IMG/VR virus record: IMGVR_UViG_3300047564_003540
Span: 1-27,727 of that record
DNA: 27,727 nucleotides
Source of the DNA: a virus
Strand: one strand, 5' to 3'
Position 1 is the stretch's first letter, and every line of letters begins with the position of its first letter. The notes beneath the pieces were generated by a model. The model was given only the letters and a program-made list of their open reading frames with translations, made no database searches and was not told the origin of the DNA. Of the stretch, positions 15,068-22,432 are shown one piece after another. Position numbers and translations under genes: made by a program.

Positions 15068-15261
15068 TAAGCAGCCTTTGCTTCTTTACGAGCGTTCTTT
15101 TCTGCTGTGATTTCGTTACGGCGAGCCTTCACTGCTTTGCTAAGTTCAGCTAAAGCCTTTCTAGCTCGAGTCCCTGCGGCATTGTTTCCAGAAGCAAATT
15201 TAGCGTCTTCTGCACGCCACTGCTCTAAGGTTTGTTCAATTAGTTTTACGGTATCACTCAT
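15067..15261 (-). CDS. Histone H1-like (Hc1-type) small basic protein, 64 aa
   Basis: Start chosen at ATG 15261 (MSDTVKLIEQTLEQW), which has AAGGA 8 bases upstream; the frame is open further upstream to 15315 but without a ribosome site. The pattern LIEQTLEQWRAEDAKFASGN then NAAGTRARKALAELSKAVKARRNEI resembles the N-terminal helix pair of chlamydial Hc1-like nucleoid proteins (short acidic helix, GNxAAxxRxR turn, basic helix). It ends in a Lys/Ala-rich tail (EKNARKEAKAA). DNA binding or condensation is inferred. Small relatives occur in marine T4-like phages. Confidence 0.7.
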   Translation of the reverse strand: MSDTVKLIEQTLEQWRAEDAKFASGNNAAGTRARKALAELSKAVKARRNEITAEKNARKEAKAA

Positions 15262-15303
15262 TTTATTTTTCCTTATTAAAGTTAACTTACTTACGTAAAG
15301 ATA

Positions 15304-15336
15304 CTTTGACTTCAAATAGAAATTGAAATGTCAAAG
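15304..15336 (-). promoter_or_regulatory. Hairpin spanning the stop of the 83-aa gene
   Basis: CTTTGAC pairs with GTCAAAG (7 bp) and, inside it, TTCAA with TTGAA (5 bp), with a two-base bulge. It covers the stop codon of the 83-aa gene and part of the 69-base gap before the Hc1-like gene, the longest gap inside the gp55-to-GIY-YIG operon. No U-run follows. It may affect mRNA stability or processing. Confidence 0.45.
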
Positions 15337-15582
15337 ATCGATTGGTTTGGACTTTCTTGCGAAAGTTCCGGTTTTTTCTTTATTTTCTTTGTTTACTGAC
15401 AGTTTGTGTGAATTTACTTGTTGCACTTTGTCTATCATTATTTTTGTATGTGCCCTTATTTCTTTTAGTACTCTTCGATATCTCATGTGATTAACTTTGG
15501 TATTTTTTTCTAACCAAGCCTCTCTACAATTATAATATTCTAGAACTAAATCTAAAAATCGTTCGTGCTCGTTTCTTATCAT
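15331..15582 (-). CDS. Hypothetical protein after gp46 (83 aa)
   Basis: MIRNEHERFLDLVLEYYNCR...; start overlaps the gp46 stop as ATGA. It is basic and mostly helical (YRRVLKEIRAHTKIMIDKVQQ) with a Lys/Arg-rich tail (ENKEKTGTFARKSKPIDL). T4 also carries small uncharacterised genes behind 46, but no specific similarity is recognised. A nucleic-acid-associated role would fit the charge; this is only a guess from composition. Confidence 0.7.
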   Translation of the reverse strand: MIRNEHERFLDLVLEYYNCREAWLEKNTKVNHMRYRRVLKEIRAHTKIMIDKVQQVNSHKLSVNKENKEKTGTFARKSKPIDL

Positions 15583-17372
15583 GACAATGCCGGTTCTATA
15601 ACGTCAGTATCATTAGAATAGCTAGTAAACCCGTTTTCTTTAACTACTCTTAATATACTATTAACTCTTCCCGCTAGTTCATCTTTGTGACTGATGAGAT
15701 ATATGTTCTTATTGCGTTCCCTTGACATTTTCTTTAGTATAGAAAGACCAGCTTCTACACCTGCACTGTCCATACCTGCATCAATCAGTTCGTCAATGAA
15801 CAACAGATTAATTGGCTGATACAAACTCTCCCAAACGTCTCTAAATGCCCAACTTAAACTTAAAATCAATCGATTTCTTTCACCTCGGCTAAGATTATCG
15901 AAGTCTAAATCCTGCCCCAACTGTGTGATTTCGACATTTAGATCGTTTAAAAATCTTACTTGGTGAGGTAATCCGCTCTTGGTCAGATAATAACTTAGTC
16001 TTTTATTCAAGTAACTTAGATTCTGATCAATAATCTTCTTTCTAACGAAGCTATCTTTATTAGTCAATAATTTGTGTAAGAACTCCATGTGATCTTTTAA
16101 TGAAGTTAGATCATTGATACCTTGCCAATCAAGATCTTGCATAGCAGTGTTTTTCAATTCTTCTATCTGCTCTAAGAAAGGATTTGATTCTGAAGTTTTG
16201 TCAACTAGTGCTCTTTCTAAACTATCTAGATTATTTCTATGATTGTATGCTTCTTCTGCTCTTTCATAAAAAGTTACAGGGCGACCATTGATGTCACCTA
16301 TTTTTTCTAGATCAGATTTGACAGAATTTAATTCAGAACTTATACCTTCCATATAGATTACTGAATCAGTAAGATTTTTATTAACCTTATTAATCATGTC
16401 TTCATGTTTGTGATCATGCAATTCTTGATCACAAGCCGGACATTTTTTATTTTCTAAAGAAGTCAGCTCATCTGTATATTTTTTTGCTGTCTTTTCTGCC
16501 TGTGTTAATGCTGTTTCTAAAGTAGCTTTTTGTTTGTTTAAAGATGATATTTTTTCAGATAGTTCTAAATAATTTTTTAATTTTTCGTGATTGGCAATCT
16601 CGTTTTCGATGTCAACAGAACACAGCTCGTCGATGGCTTCTTGAAGCTTTCTTGAATCTTCTGTTCGTTTAGTTTCCCAGGCATTGGACTTGTTAACCAA
16701 GCTATTGATCGATTGTTGTACTTTGTCATTGCTGTTCCTTATGCTTTCTATTTTAAAATTTTCCGCTTGAATTTTATCTTTAACTTCTTTCAACTGTATT
16801 TTTAATAGTTCTGCTTTTTCACTTAATATAGTAATGCCTAATAATTGTTCGATAACATCTCTTTGATCATTGTTCCTCATAGATAAGAACGGTTCAGTGT
16901 ATGTATTCAGTGCTACTAAGTGCTTGAACATTGTGGGAGTCATTCCAATCAACGATTCTATAGCTTTTTGTGTTTCTCGACTGTCGCCTTGCGCATCGTC
17001 GTCGCCGTCGTCGTTTTGTAATTCTATTTGATCAACATAAAATTTTAAAAAATTTGGCTTTCTTCCGCGCTCTATCTTATATTTTCTACCATTAATCTCA
17101 AACTCAACGGTGACTACCATATTTTTTCCGTTAGTTTTATTAATTAAATTTTCTTTCTTAATTTTAGTTAATGCTTCCCCATAAAGAGAATAACTTAAAG
17201 CATTAATGATAGTAGTTTTTCCAGTACCGTTTCGACTTCCGCTGTCATCGCCGCCCAAGTCTAAATTTTCGCCTAACACTAATGTTAAATGGGCTTTATC
17301 AAAGTCAACTGCTTGGGTTTGATTACCCACACTCATGAAGTTTTTTACTGTTATAGTTTTTAGTTTAAACAT
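15579..17372 (-). CDS. 46: Recombination endonuclease subunit gp46 (SMC/Rad50-like ATPase)
   Basis: With gp47 forms the phage counterpart of Rad50-Mre11, which processes DNA ends for recombination-dependent replication. Start taken at ATG 17372 (MFKLKTITVKNFMSVG), matching the family N-terminus; an upstream in-frame ATG at 17450 would overlap gp47 by 86 bases. 597 residues (T4: 560). The Walker A motif is SRNGTGKTT (~46-54). Two coiled-coil arms flank a zinc hook CPAC (311-314). The C-terminal half has the ABC signature LSRGERNR and Walker B LLFIDELID, then a YLISHKDEL switch. It overlaps gp47 by 8 bases and the next gene by 4. Confidence 0.96.
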   Translation of the reverse strand: MFKLKTITVKNFMSVGNQTQAVDFDKAHLTLVLGENLDLGGDDSGSRNGTGKTTIINALSYSLYGEALTKIKKENLINKTNGKNMVVTVEFEINGRKYKIERGRKPNFLKFYVDQIELQNDDGDDDAQGDSRETQKAIESLIGMTPTMFKHLVALNTYTEPFLSMRNNDQRDVIEQLLGITILSEKAELLKIQLKEVKDKIQAENFKIESIRNSNDKVQQSINSLVNKSNAWETKRTEDSRKLQEAIDELCSVDIENEIANHEKLKNYLELSEKISSLNKQKATLETALTQAEKTAKKYTDELTSLENKKCPACDQELHDHKHEDMINKVNKNLTDSVIYMEGISSELNSVKSDLEKIGDINGRPVTFYERAEEAYNHRNNLDSLERALVDKTSESNPFLEQIEELKNTAMQDLDWQGINDLTSLKDHMEFLHKLLTNKDSFVRKKIIDQNLSYLNKRLSYYLTKSGLPHQVRFLNDLNVEITQLGQDLDFDNLSRGERNRLILSLSWAFRDVWESLYQPINLLFIDELIDAGMDSAGVEAGLSILKKMSRERNKNIYLISHKDELAGRVNSILRVVKENGFTSYSNDTDVIEPALS

Positions 17373-18390
17373 GAAGGTTATTATAAATTTCCAAAAGTCT
17401 GTTGGTATTGTATGTTCCGGACTCCAATGCAAGGATTTGTTCTGATACAATTTGATCTACACTTTCAAATTGAACATCAGATAAATCATCGTGTCCTACA
17501 TCAAATACTTCTTTTTCTGTTATAAGGCTAAGTTCTCGAATATTATGTTGTCTCATAAATGTTTCTTTGATGAAATTGGCCTCTTCAAATGTGATATCTA
17601 TGTCTAAAGTCACACGTAGATACATTTTATCTTTGATAATATCCGCTTGTTCGTCAATTAACCTACTTAATTTTACAGTCCTGTACTTAGGACAGTCAAG
17701 CCAGTTAATATATTTGGGTTGTTTGCCCCATTCAAGTATCATCATACCCCGCTCATCATCCCAAGCATCAGCATAATTGTGAGGGAAAGAGTTACCAATA
17801 TAATGTATTTTGTCCTTACATTGCCGTTTATGGAAATGACCACTGAAAACAAATTCTTGATTTTTAAAATGGTGGGTTTGTAATTCGCCGTGGTCAGGCA
17901 TCTGCACCATTGCATTCATATAGAATAATGGGAGCTCAAAATGTCCAAAAATATATCGACTGTCTATTTTTTCTATCTGTTTCCACTCGTCACTAACAAG
18001 CCAAGGCAAAATAGTAACTCCGCCTTCTGTGAAAACATGGTTGACCATATTAATATTTGAAAAAAGTCTTCCGTATTCTAAACTGTGCAAGTCTCTTTTG
18101 TCTTTATAATATTGATCGTGATTTCCAGTAATGACATGTACTACGTCAAACGCATCGTTGAGTTTTTCTAACGCTCTCACAGTATAATTCATAGTGCTAA
18201 CATCAGTAGTACTTCTATTATGGTGCCAATCTCCCAGGAATATTGCAGTCTCACACCCTTCTTCTTTGGCAGTTTTAATAAACCAATCAACAAAATCGAT
18301 ACAATCTTCGTTATGAGTTCTGCTATTGGATTTTAATCCAAAGTGAATATCAGTAAAACACGCTACTTTCTTAAAAAGATTTGACATCAT
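17365..18390 (-). CDS. 47: Recombination endonuclease subunit gp47 (Mre11-like)
   Basis: A calcineurin-type phosphoesterase/nuclease, 341 residues (T4 gp47: 339). Metal-binding motifs in order: FTDIHFG (Asp14, His16), LGDWHHNR (52-59), TGNHDQY (88-94), FGHFELP (148-154) and SGHFHKRQ (183-190). This is the full set of Mre11-family motifs, so it should be catalytically competent. Start ATG 18390 overlaps the gp55 stop; a second ATG follows immediately (MM), and GAGGA lies just upstream, so either may be used. Partner is gp46, encoded next. Confidence 0.96.
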   Translation of the reverse strand: MMSNLFKKVACFTDIHFGLKSNSRTHNEDCIDFVDWFIKTAKEEGCETAIFLGDWHHNRSTTDVSTMNYTVRALEKLNDAFDVVHVITGNHDQYYKDKRDLHSLEYGRLFSNINMVNHVFTEGGVTILPWLVSDEWKQIEKIDSRYIFGHFELPLFYMNAMVQMPDHGELQTHHFKNQEFVFSGHFHKRQCKDKIHYIGNSFPHNYADAWDDERGMMILEWGKQPKYINWLDCPKYRTVKLSRLIDEQADIIKDKMYLRVTLDIDITFEEANFIKETFMRQHNIRELSLITEKEVFDVGHDDLSDVQFESVDQIVSEQILALESGTYNTNRLLEIYNNLHV

Positions 18391-19265
18391 TCTTCCTCAT
18401 CGGATTCTTCGCTCTTAGGCATACGTGCCATTTTGTATAATTCTGCTTGTCTAGCAGTTTCTTCAGCGTACTCATGTTGATTCTGTCTTGTAAAGCTAGG
18501 AGTTAACCCGTTTTCTTCCAGCATATCGTCGCGAATGTTTTGATTTCTTTTTTCTATGTTTAATACTCTAGTAAAACTATTAGTCACTGCTGCGGTATAA
18601 TATGCGAACGGATTTTCTGATTTGCTTTCATCAAATTGTAGACCTATTTGACTAAGTTGCAGTATAGCCTGCCCTTTCATTTCATCTACATATGTATAAC
18701 CTCGCCAATTGCTTCGTTGTGCATATCTTTCTGCTAACATTAGGAACATTTTCCCTAGTTCTTCTGTGATTCTTCCATGTTCCTTATCAAAGTGGCCACT
18801 TTTAATAGTACCTGCCCAATGACTTTTGCCTACACAGATTAATTGATCATTTTTATCGAATGCCCAATGTTGGTAAGGGGGAAAATTACAGCGTTCATGC
18901 GCATCACCTACATTTTTTACAGTCTTTTTCCTACCAGGAGCTAATGGCACATGCTCGTGAGTCATAATTCTAAACACTAAATCTTGTTTTGGAACTTTTC
19001 GATAATCTAAAATACAGTCGGCTAGCTTGGTATCTTTGATACCTGCTGCCTTTTTTTCTTGATAAAGTTGTTGACCTAGTCGTTTGGCTCGGTTTCTCTT
19101 GGCTTCTGCTACACTTCTAACGTTGATTTTGTCTAGGGATGCTAATATTAGATCATAATCTTCGTATTTTGGATCTAGAAATGCTCCGTATGTATTCTTG
19201 CTTTTATGGATTTGTAGTAATAAATCCTTATTATTTAGGTATTTTTTCTTAGAGTTGATTGTCAT
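18387..19265 (-). CDS. 55: Late transcription sigma factor gp55, with large internal insertion
   Basis: Directs host RNA polymerase to late promoters. The N-terminal YLNNKDLLLQI matches YVNNKELL of T4 gp55. Residues ~163-240 carry the sigma region-2-like core: GRITEELGKMFLMLAERYAQ, NWRGYTYVDEMKGQAI, FDESKSENPFAYYTAAVTNS and RVLNIEKR. T4 gp55 has 185 residues; here 292, because about 140 residues (~20-162) intervene between the NNK motif and the core, including FPPYQHWAFD and VGKSHWAGTIKSGHF. The C-terminus is acidic (KSEESDEEE) and lacks the hydrophobic clamp-binding end of T4 gp55. A consensus sigma-70 promoter precedes it, fitting earlier expression than its targets. AGGAG lies 12 bases upstream. 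Confidence 0.9.
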   Translation of the reverse strand: MTINSKKKYLNNKDLLLQIHKSKNTYGAFLDPKYEDYDLILASLDKINVRSVAEAKRNRAKRLGQQLYQEKKAAGIKDTKLADCILDYRKVPKQDLVFRIMTHEHVPLAPGRKKTVKNVGDAHERCNFPPYQHWAFDKNDQLICVGKSHWAGTIKSGHFDKEHGRITEELGKMFLMLAERYAQRSNWRGYTYVDEMKGQAILQLSQIGLQFDESKSENPFAYYTAAVTNSFTRVLNIEKRNQNIRDDMLEENGLTPSFTRQNQHEYAEETARQAELYKMARMPKSEESDEEE

Positions 19266-19291
19266 TGTTATTATAGACTCCTATACGTTGT

Positions 19292-19320
19292 ATTATAATA
19301 TATGCACATTATTTTGTCAA
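19292..19320 (-). promoter_or_regulatory. Consensus sigma-70 promoter for gp55-47-46
   Basis: On the minus strand TTGACA (19320-19315), a 17-base spacer, and TATAAT (19297-19292): a full-consensus host-type promoter, about 27 bases upstream of the gp55 start. It is the only such promoter seen in the window and would drive gp55 and the recombination genes before late transcription. Confidence 0.88.
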
Positions 19321-19327
19321 ATAAATA
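19320..19327 (+). promoter_or_regulatory. Late promoter-like box AATAAATA for the baseplate operon
   Basis: Plus-strand AATAAATATTGT, seven of eight bases of the late octamer, 27 bases upstream of the gp48-like start. The identical 12-mer occurs before gp6. The box shares one base pair with the -35 element of the divergent sigma-70 promoter. Confidence 0.65.
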
Positions 19328-19346
19328 TTGTTGGGAGATAACCAAA

Positions 19347-20120
19347 ATGACAATAGATGTTTCACAATACTTTAACTACTCTGCAGTTTCTACATTCCAA
19401 GATACTTTTGGATGGGCAAACGTTTCAAATGGATCAGCACTGATACAGCGAGCCGCAGATGGAAGACCAACTGCTGGCCCAATTAATGTTGGGTTTACTT
19501 CGTTAGGAACAGAGAACTCCATTAAAAATCGAGTGTATATTAAAATACCCAAGCAGTATATTTCAGGAATATCGAAGTTGCGTCTCCTTTCAGATGATCA
19601 AACTAAAGGGTTTGGCGGAATTTATTTTCCAGTCACTCCATCAATTAAACAGAATTATAAAGCCAACTGGCAAGCAGCTAATGTGCAGCATACTAATTAT
19701 GCCGTTTACTCCTACAACAACAGCGATGTTGGACAAATTTCAGTTACAGGACAATTTCCAGTTCAAACTATATTTGAAGGTGCAAATTGGCTAGCAACGA
19801 TACATGCTTTAAGAGCTTTAACAAAAATGAGAACAGGAAATGACATTTTGCCAGGAGCCCCGCCTCCAGTTTGCAGATTTTTTGCATATGGGCCAGATGT
19901 ATATCATAATGTTCCGGTTGTAATAGGAAGTTTTTCTATAGATTTACCTAACGACGTTGATTATATGACTACGGTCAATATGGATAATTATGAAATTAAG
20001 GTTCCTGTATTAAGCACAATTAGCGTTGATTTAATCCCAGTGTACAGCAGAAGAGAAATGAGTAATTTTAGTGTTACTGGGTTCGTTGAAGGAACCAATA
20101 AAATTGTAGGTTACGTATGA
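19347..20120 (+). CDS. 48: Baseplate tail-tube-cap-like protein (gp48-like)
   Basis: Start set at ATG 19347 (MTIDVSQYFNYSAVS), with GGGAG 9 bases upstream; an upstream in-frame ATG at 19302 would precede the late promoter. 257 residues. Typical text for the tail-tube initiator/cap protein of marine T4-like phages: SVTGQFPVQTIFEGANWLAT, then HALRALTKMRTGND, PPPVCRFFAYGP, NVPVVIGSFSIDLPNDVDYM and a C-terminal ISVDLIPVYSRREMSNFSV. It is shorter than T4 gp48 (364), and gp54 is an alternative assignment. It is first in the baseplate operon, next to gp53. It would cap the baseplate hub and start tail tube polymerisation. The stop overlaps the gp53 start (ATGA). Confidence 0.7.
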   Translation: MTIDVSQYFNYSAVSTFQDTFGWANVSNGSALIQRAADGRPTAGPINVGFTSLGTENSIKNRVYIKIPKQYISGISKLRLLSDDQTKGFGGIYFPVTPSIKQNYKANWQAANVQHTNYAVYSYNNSDVGQISVTGQFPVQTIFEGANWLATIHALRALTKMRTGNDILPGAPPPVCRFFAYGPDVYHNVPVVIGSFSIDLPNDVDYMTTVNMDNYEIKVPVLSTISVDLIPVYSRREMSNFSVTGFVEGTNKIVGYV

Positions 20121-20425
20121 TAGTTGATTATAATATATACTCACCATATAAAGACACACCTCAAACTGGAACATACTTAGATATATGGGTTCCCAGAGAT
20201 GTTCCAGTATTAAATGATGATGTTTTAGTTGAGTTACCTTCACAGTTTGAATTTAGACCAGATCTTTTGGCGCATGAAGCATATGGTGATGCTAGATTAT
20301 GGTGGGTATTTGCAGCTAGGAATCCATCAGTACTAAAAGATCCTATATATGATTTAGTTTCCGGAGTCAAAATTTATATACCACAAAAAGCATCATTGCT
20401 TAATAGTTTAGGAACCTCCAGATGA
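20117..20425 (+). CDS. 53: Baseplate wedge protein gp53 (short form)
   Basis: 102 residues against 196 in T4. Carries the core of the gp53 family: PYKDTPQTGTYLDIWVPRDV, then FEFRPDLLAHEAYGDARLWW, VFAARNPSVLKDPIYDLVSG and KIYIP, a LysM-like alpha/beta fold. In T4 it joins wedges to the hub in baseplate assembly. The ATG overlaps the gp48-like stop, and its own stop overlaps the next ATG (both ATGA), so the three genes are coupled. The reduced size appears normal for marine T4-like phages rather than a truncation, since both ends look intact. Confidence 0.85.
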   Translation: MIVDYNIYSPYKDTPQTGTYLDIWVPRDVPVLNDDVLVELPSQFEFRPDLLAHEAYGDARLWWVFAARNPSVLKDPIYDLVSGVKIYIPQKASLLNSLGTSR

Positions 20426-22431
20426 CAGTTGTTTTTAGAAATACAGATAGTTTTAAATCTCAAGTCACTAAAGCATTCGTAGATTTTTTAACTAGTACGG
20501 GATCTAGCTTCCCAGAAGAAAATGTCTTACATAATTATAGGACATTTAATTATGTTGTAACTCTTGGAATCGTATCTAAAGATGAATTTAAAAATGGAAC
20601 ATATAGAACAAAAGGATTAGATTATATTGTTTTTCAAAGTCACGGTAAACCATTAGCTGATTTTGGAAGGTCTAAACCTAAAGGGGGCAGCAGTACTCTT
20701 GGAACAATATCCAACATCATACAGTCTGTTTCAGAATTAGATTATGATTTCTTCCTACAAGAATTTTACATTAAAAATGCTATAACTAAAAATAGAGACA
20801 TAGGAACAGAATTTAGATTAAAAATTTTAGAACCATATGGAATTGAAACATTTTTAACATCAATATATCGAGGATTGAAGGTTAAAGGTTACGAAGCTGT
20901 GGGAAAAGGTAGTGCATTTGTTATTAAATTAGAGTTTGTTGGTTATAGAGATGACAAAGAAGAACCTGAAGTAATTCCTTTTTCTACTAGACATTACCCT
21001 ATAATTATTTCTGAAATTAAAGCCGACCTTTCTAAAGAAGGAACAGTATATCAAATTAAAGGTGCGCCTTTAAATGACATGGGAAGATATAATGATGTAA
21101 ATGAAATTCCCCAAGATATCAATATCACAGGCAAAACTGTAGGTGAAATGTTCAAAGATTTAGAAACTAAAATAAACGCAATAATAAAAACTCAAGCTGC
21201 TGAGTCAAAATTTATACCAAATGAATACAAAATAGAATTTTTTGATTTTGGAGATAAGGGCGGTGTCGTTGAAAAAATTTCAACATCTGAAATGTATAAT
21301 CCTGATACAGACGCGGGTCATAGAGGATACGAAATACCCAAAGGTACTAATAACAAATATCTTTTTGGATCATTAAATGAAAGAGTTGCCCCTGCTGAAA
21401 ATAGGCAGTTAACTTTTACAGTTAACGGTAAAAAAGGAATCTCTAAAGTAATTGATGATATTATAGTGGATAGTATGTATGTGGTCAGCAACATTTTAAA
21501 CAATTGGCGTTCAGGATATGACGACAAAGGAATGGTTGAATGGTGGAGAGTAATACCTAAAGTTGAAATTTTAGAATTTGATAACGGTAAAAACATGCCA
21601 GCATTTAGGGTAATTTACCAAATAGTTCCTAGAAAAGTGCCTTGGCAAAAACTTGCTAGTATATTTTTCCCTGATACAAAGGCAGAAGTTTCAGACTACG
21701 AGCCTTTCACTGTAAGAAGATATGATTGGAGTTATACTGGTAAAAATAAAGACATATTAAATTTTAGACTAAATTTAGATTACTTGTTAACTAGGATACT
21801 TTCTAGAAATTTTGGATCTTCGCCAGGAATTCCTGGACAAGAATCAGCAGTGACTGGCGAAGGTGTTGTTGTTCCTAAATTTTCTAATGTTGATTCTGGT
21901 CCTTCAGACGCAGAAACTAATTCAGGAAATCAAACAAGAGAAAGCACTGCACAGTCCTCAGATGTTGGTGTTAGATCTTCGACTGAAACAAATCCAGCAT
22001 TTAATATGGCTCGAGATATTTTTTCAGCCATTAATAGTCCGTTTGAAAATTCAACATTTGAAATGGAAATATTAGGGGATCCTATGTGGTTAGGAACACA
22101 GTTTATTGATAATATTTCTTTTGTAGATCCTGCAAAAAGTGCATTGTTCACTAATGATGGGGGCATCGCATTTAGAACCATAGATCCTTGTGTTAGAGTT
22201 TTAGCATACGGTCCTAAAGATTTTAATGCAGATGGATTTTTAGCTGTCGGAGATTCTACTCAACAAAGATTACTTGCTACATGGAGTGGATATTTTATAG
22301 TTACTCACGTTGAAAGTTATTTTATGGATGGAACATTCCGACAAAAGTTGTCTGGTTATCGATTAACAAGAACAGATATGAAGAGACTTAGTAAAAATAT
22401 TGAAGAATTAAAAAACGGTATAGGAAAATAA
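20422..22431 (+). CDS. Large baseplate protein (669 aa), hub-like, unassigned
   Basis: Starts MTVVFRNTDSFKSQVTKAFVDFL. The N-terminal part is beta-rich with LKVKGYEAVGKGSAFVIKLEFVGYRDD (~residues 152-178). The middle has FRVIYQIVPRKVPW and RRYDWSYTGKNKDILNFRLNLDYLLTR, a phrase type that recurs in hub-associated proteins of T4-like phages. After a Ser/Thr/Asn/Gln-rich linker (~480-530) comes a C-terminal beta domain with STFEMEILGDPMWLGTQFID and SGYFIVTHVESYFMDG..QKLSGYRLTR. That C-terminal pattern resembles beta-barrels of hub proteins in other contractile tails, so a gp27-like role is possible, but I cannot show homology. It lies between gp53 and gp5 with ATGA coupling. Confidence 0.8.
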   Translation: MTVVFRNTDSFKSQVTKAFVDFLTSTGSSFPEENVLHNYRTFNYVVTLGIVSKDEFKNGTYRTKGLDYIVFQSHGKPLADFGRSKPKGGSSTLGTISNIIQSVSELDYDFFLQEFYIKNAITKNRDIGTEFRLKILEPYGIETFLTSIYRGLKVKGYEAVGKGSAFVIKLEFVGYRDDKEEPEVIPFSTRHYPIIISEIKADLSKEGTVYQIKGAPLNDMGRYNDVNEIPQDINITGKTVGEMFKDLETKINAIIKTQAAESKFIPNEYKIEFFDFGDKGGVVEKISTSEMYNPDTDAGHRGYEIPKGTNNKYLFGSLNERVAPAENRQLTFTVNGKKGISKVIDDIIVDSMYVVSNILNNWRSGYDDKGMVEWWRVIPKVEILEFDNGKNMPAFRVIYQIVPRKVPWQKLASIFFPDTKAEVSDYEPFTVRRYDWSYTGKNKDILNFRLNLDYLLTRILSRNFGSSPGIPGQESAVTGEGVVVPKFSNVDSGPSDAETNSGNQTRESTAQSSDVGVRSSTETNPAFNMARDIFSAINSPFENSTFEMEILGDPMWLGTQFIDNISFVDPAKSALFTNDGGIAFRTIDPCVRVLAYGPKDFNADGFLAVGDSTQQRLLATWSGYFIVTHVESYFMDGTFRQKLSGYRLTRTDMKRLSKNIEELKNGIGK

Positions 22432-22432
22432 T

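Noticed and set aside
17373-17450. Upstream start for gp46 at 17450
   Set aside because: The extra 26 residues do not match the family N-terminus and would overlap gp47 by 86 bases; the ATG at 17372 fits both.
19302-19346. Upstream start for the gp48-like gene at 19302
   Set aside because: It lies upstream of the late promoter and has no ribosome site; the ATG at 19347 has GGGAG at good spacing.
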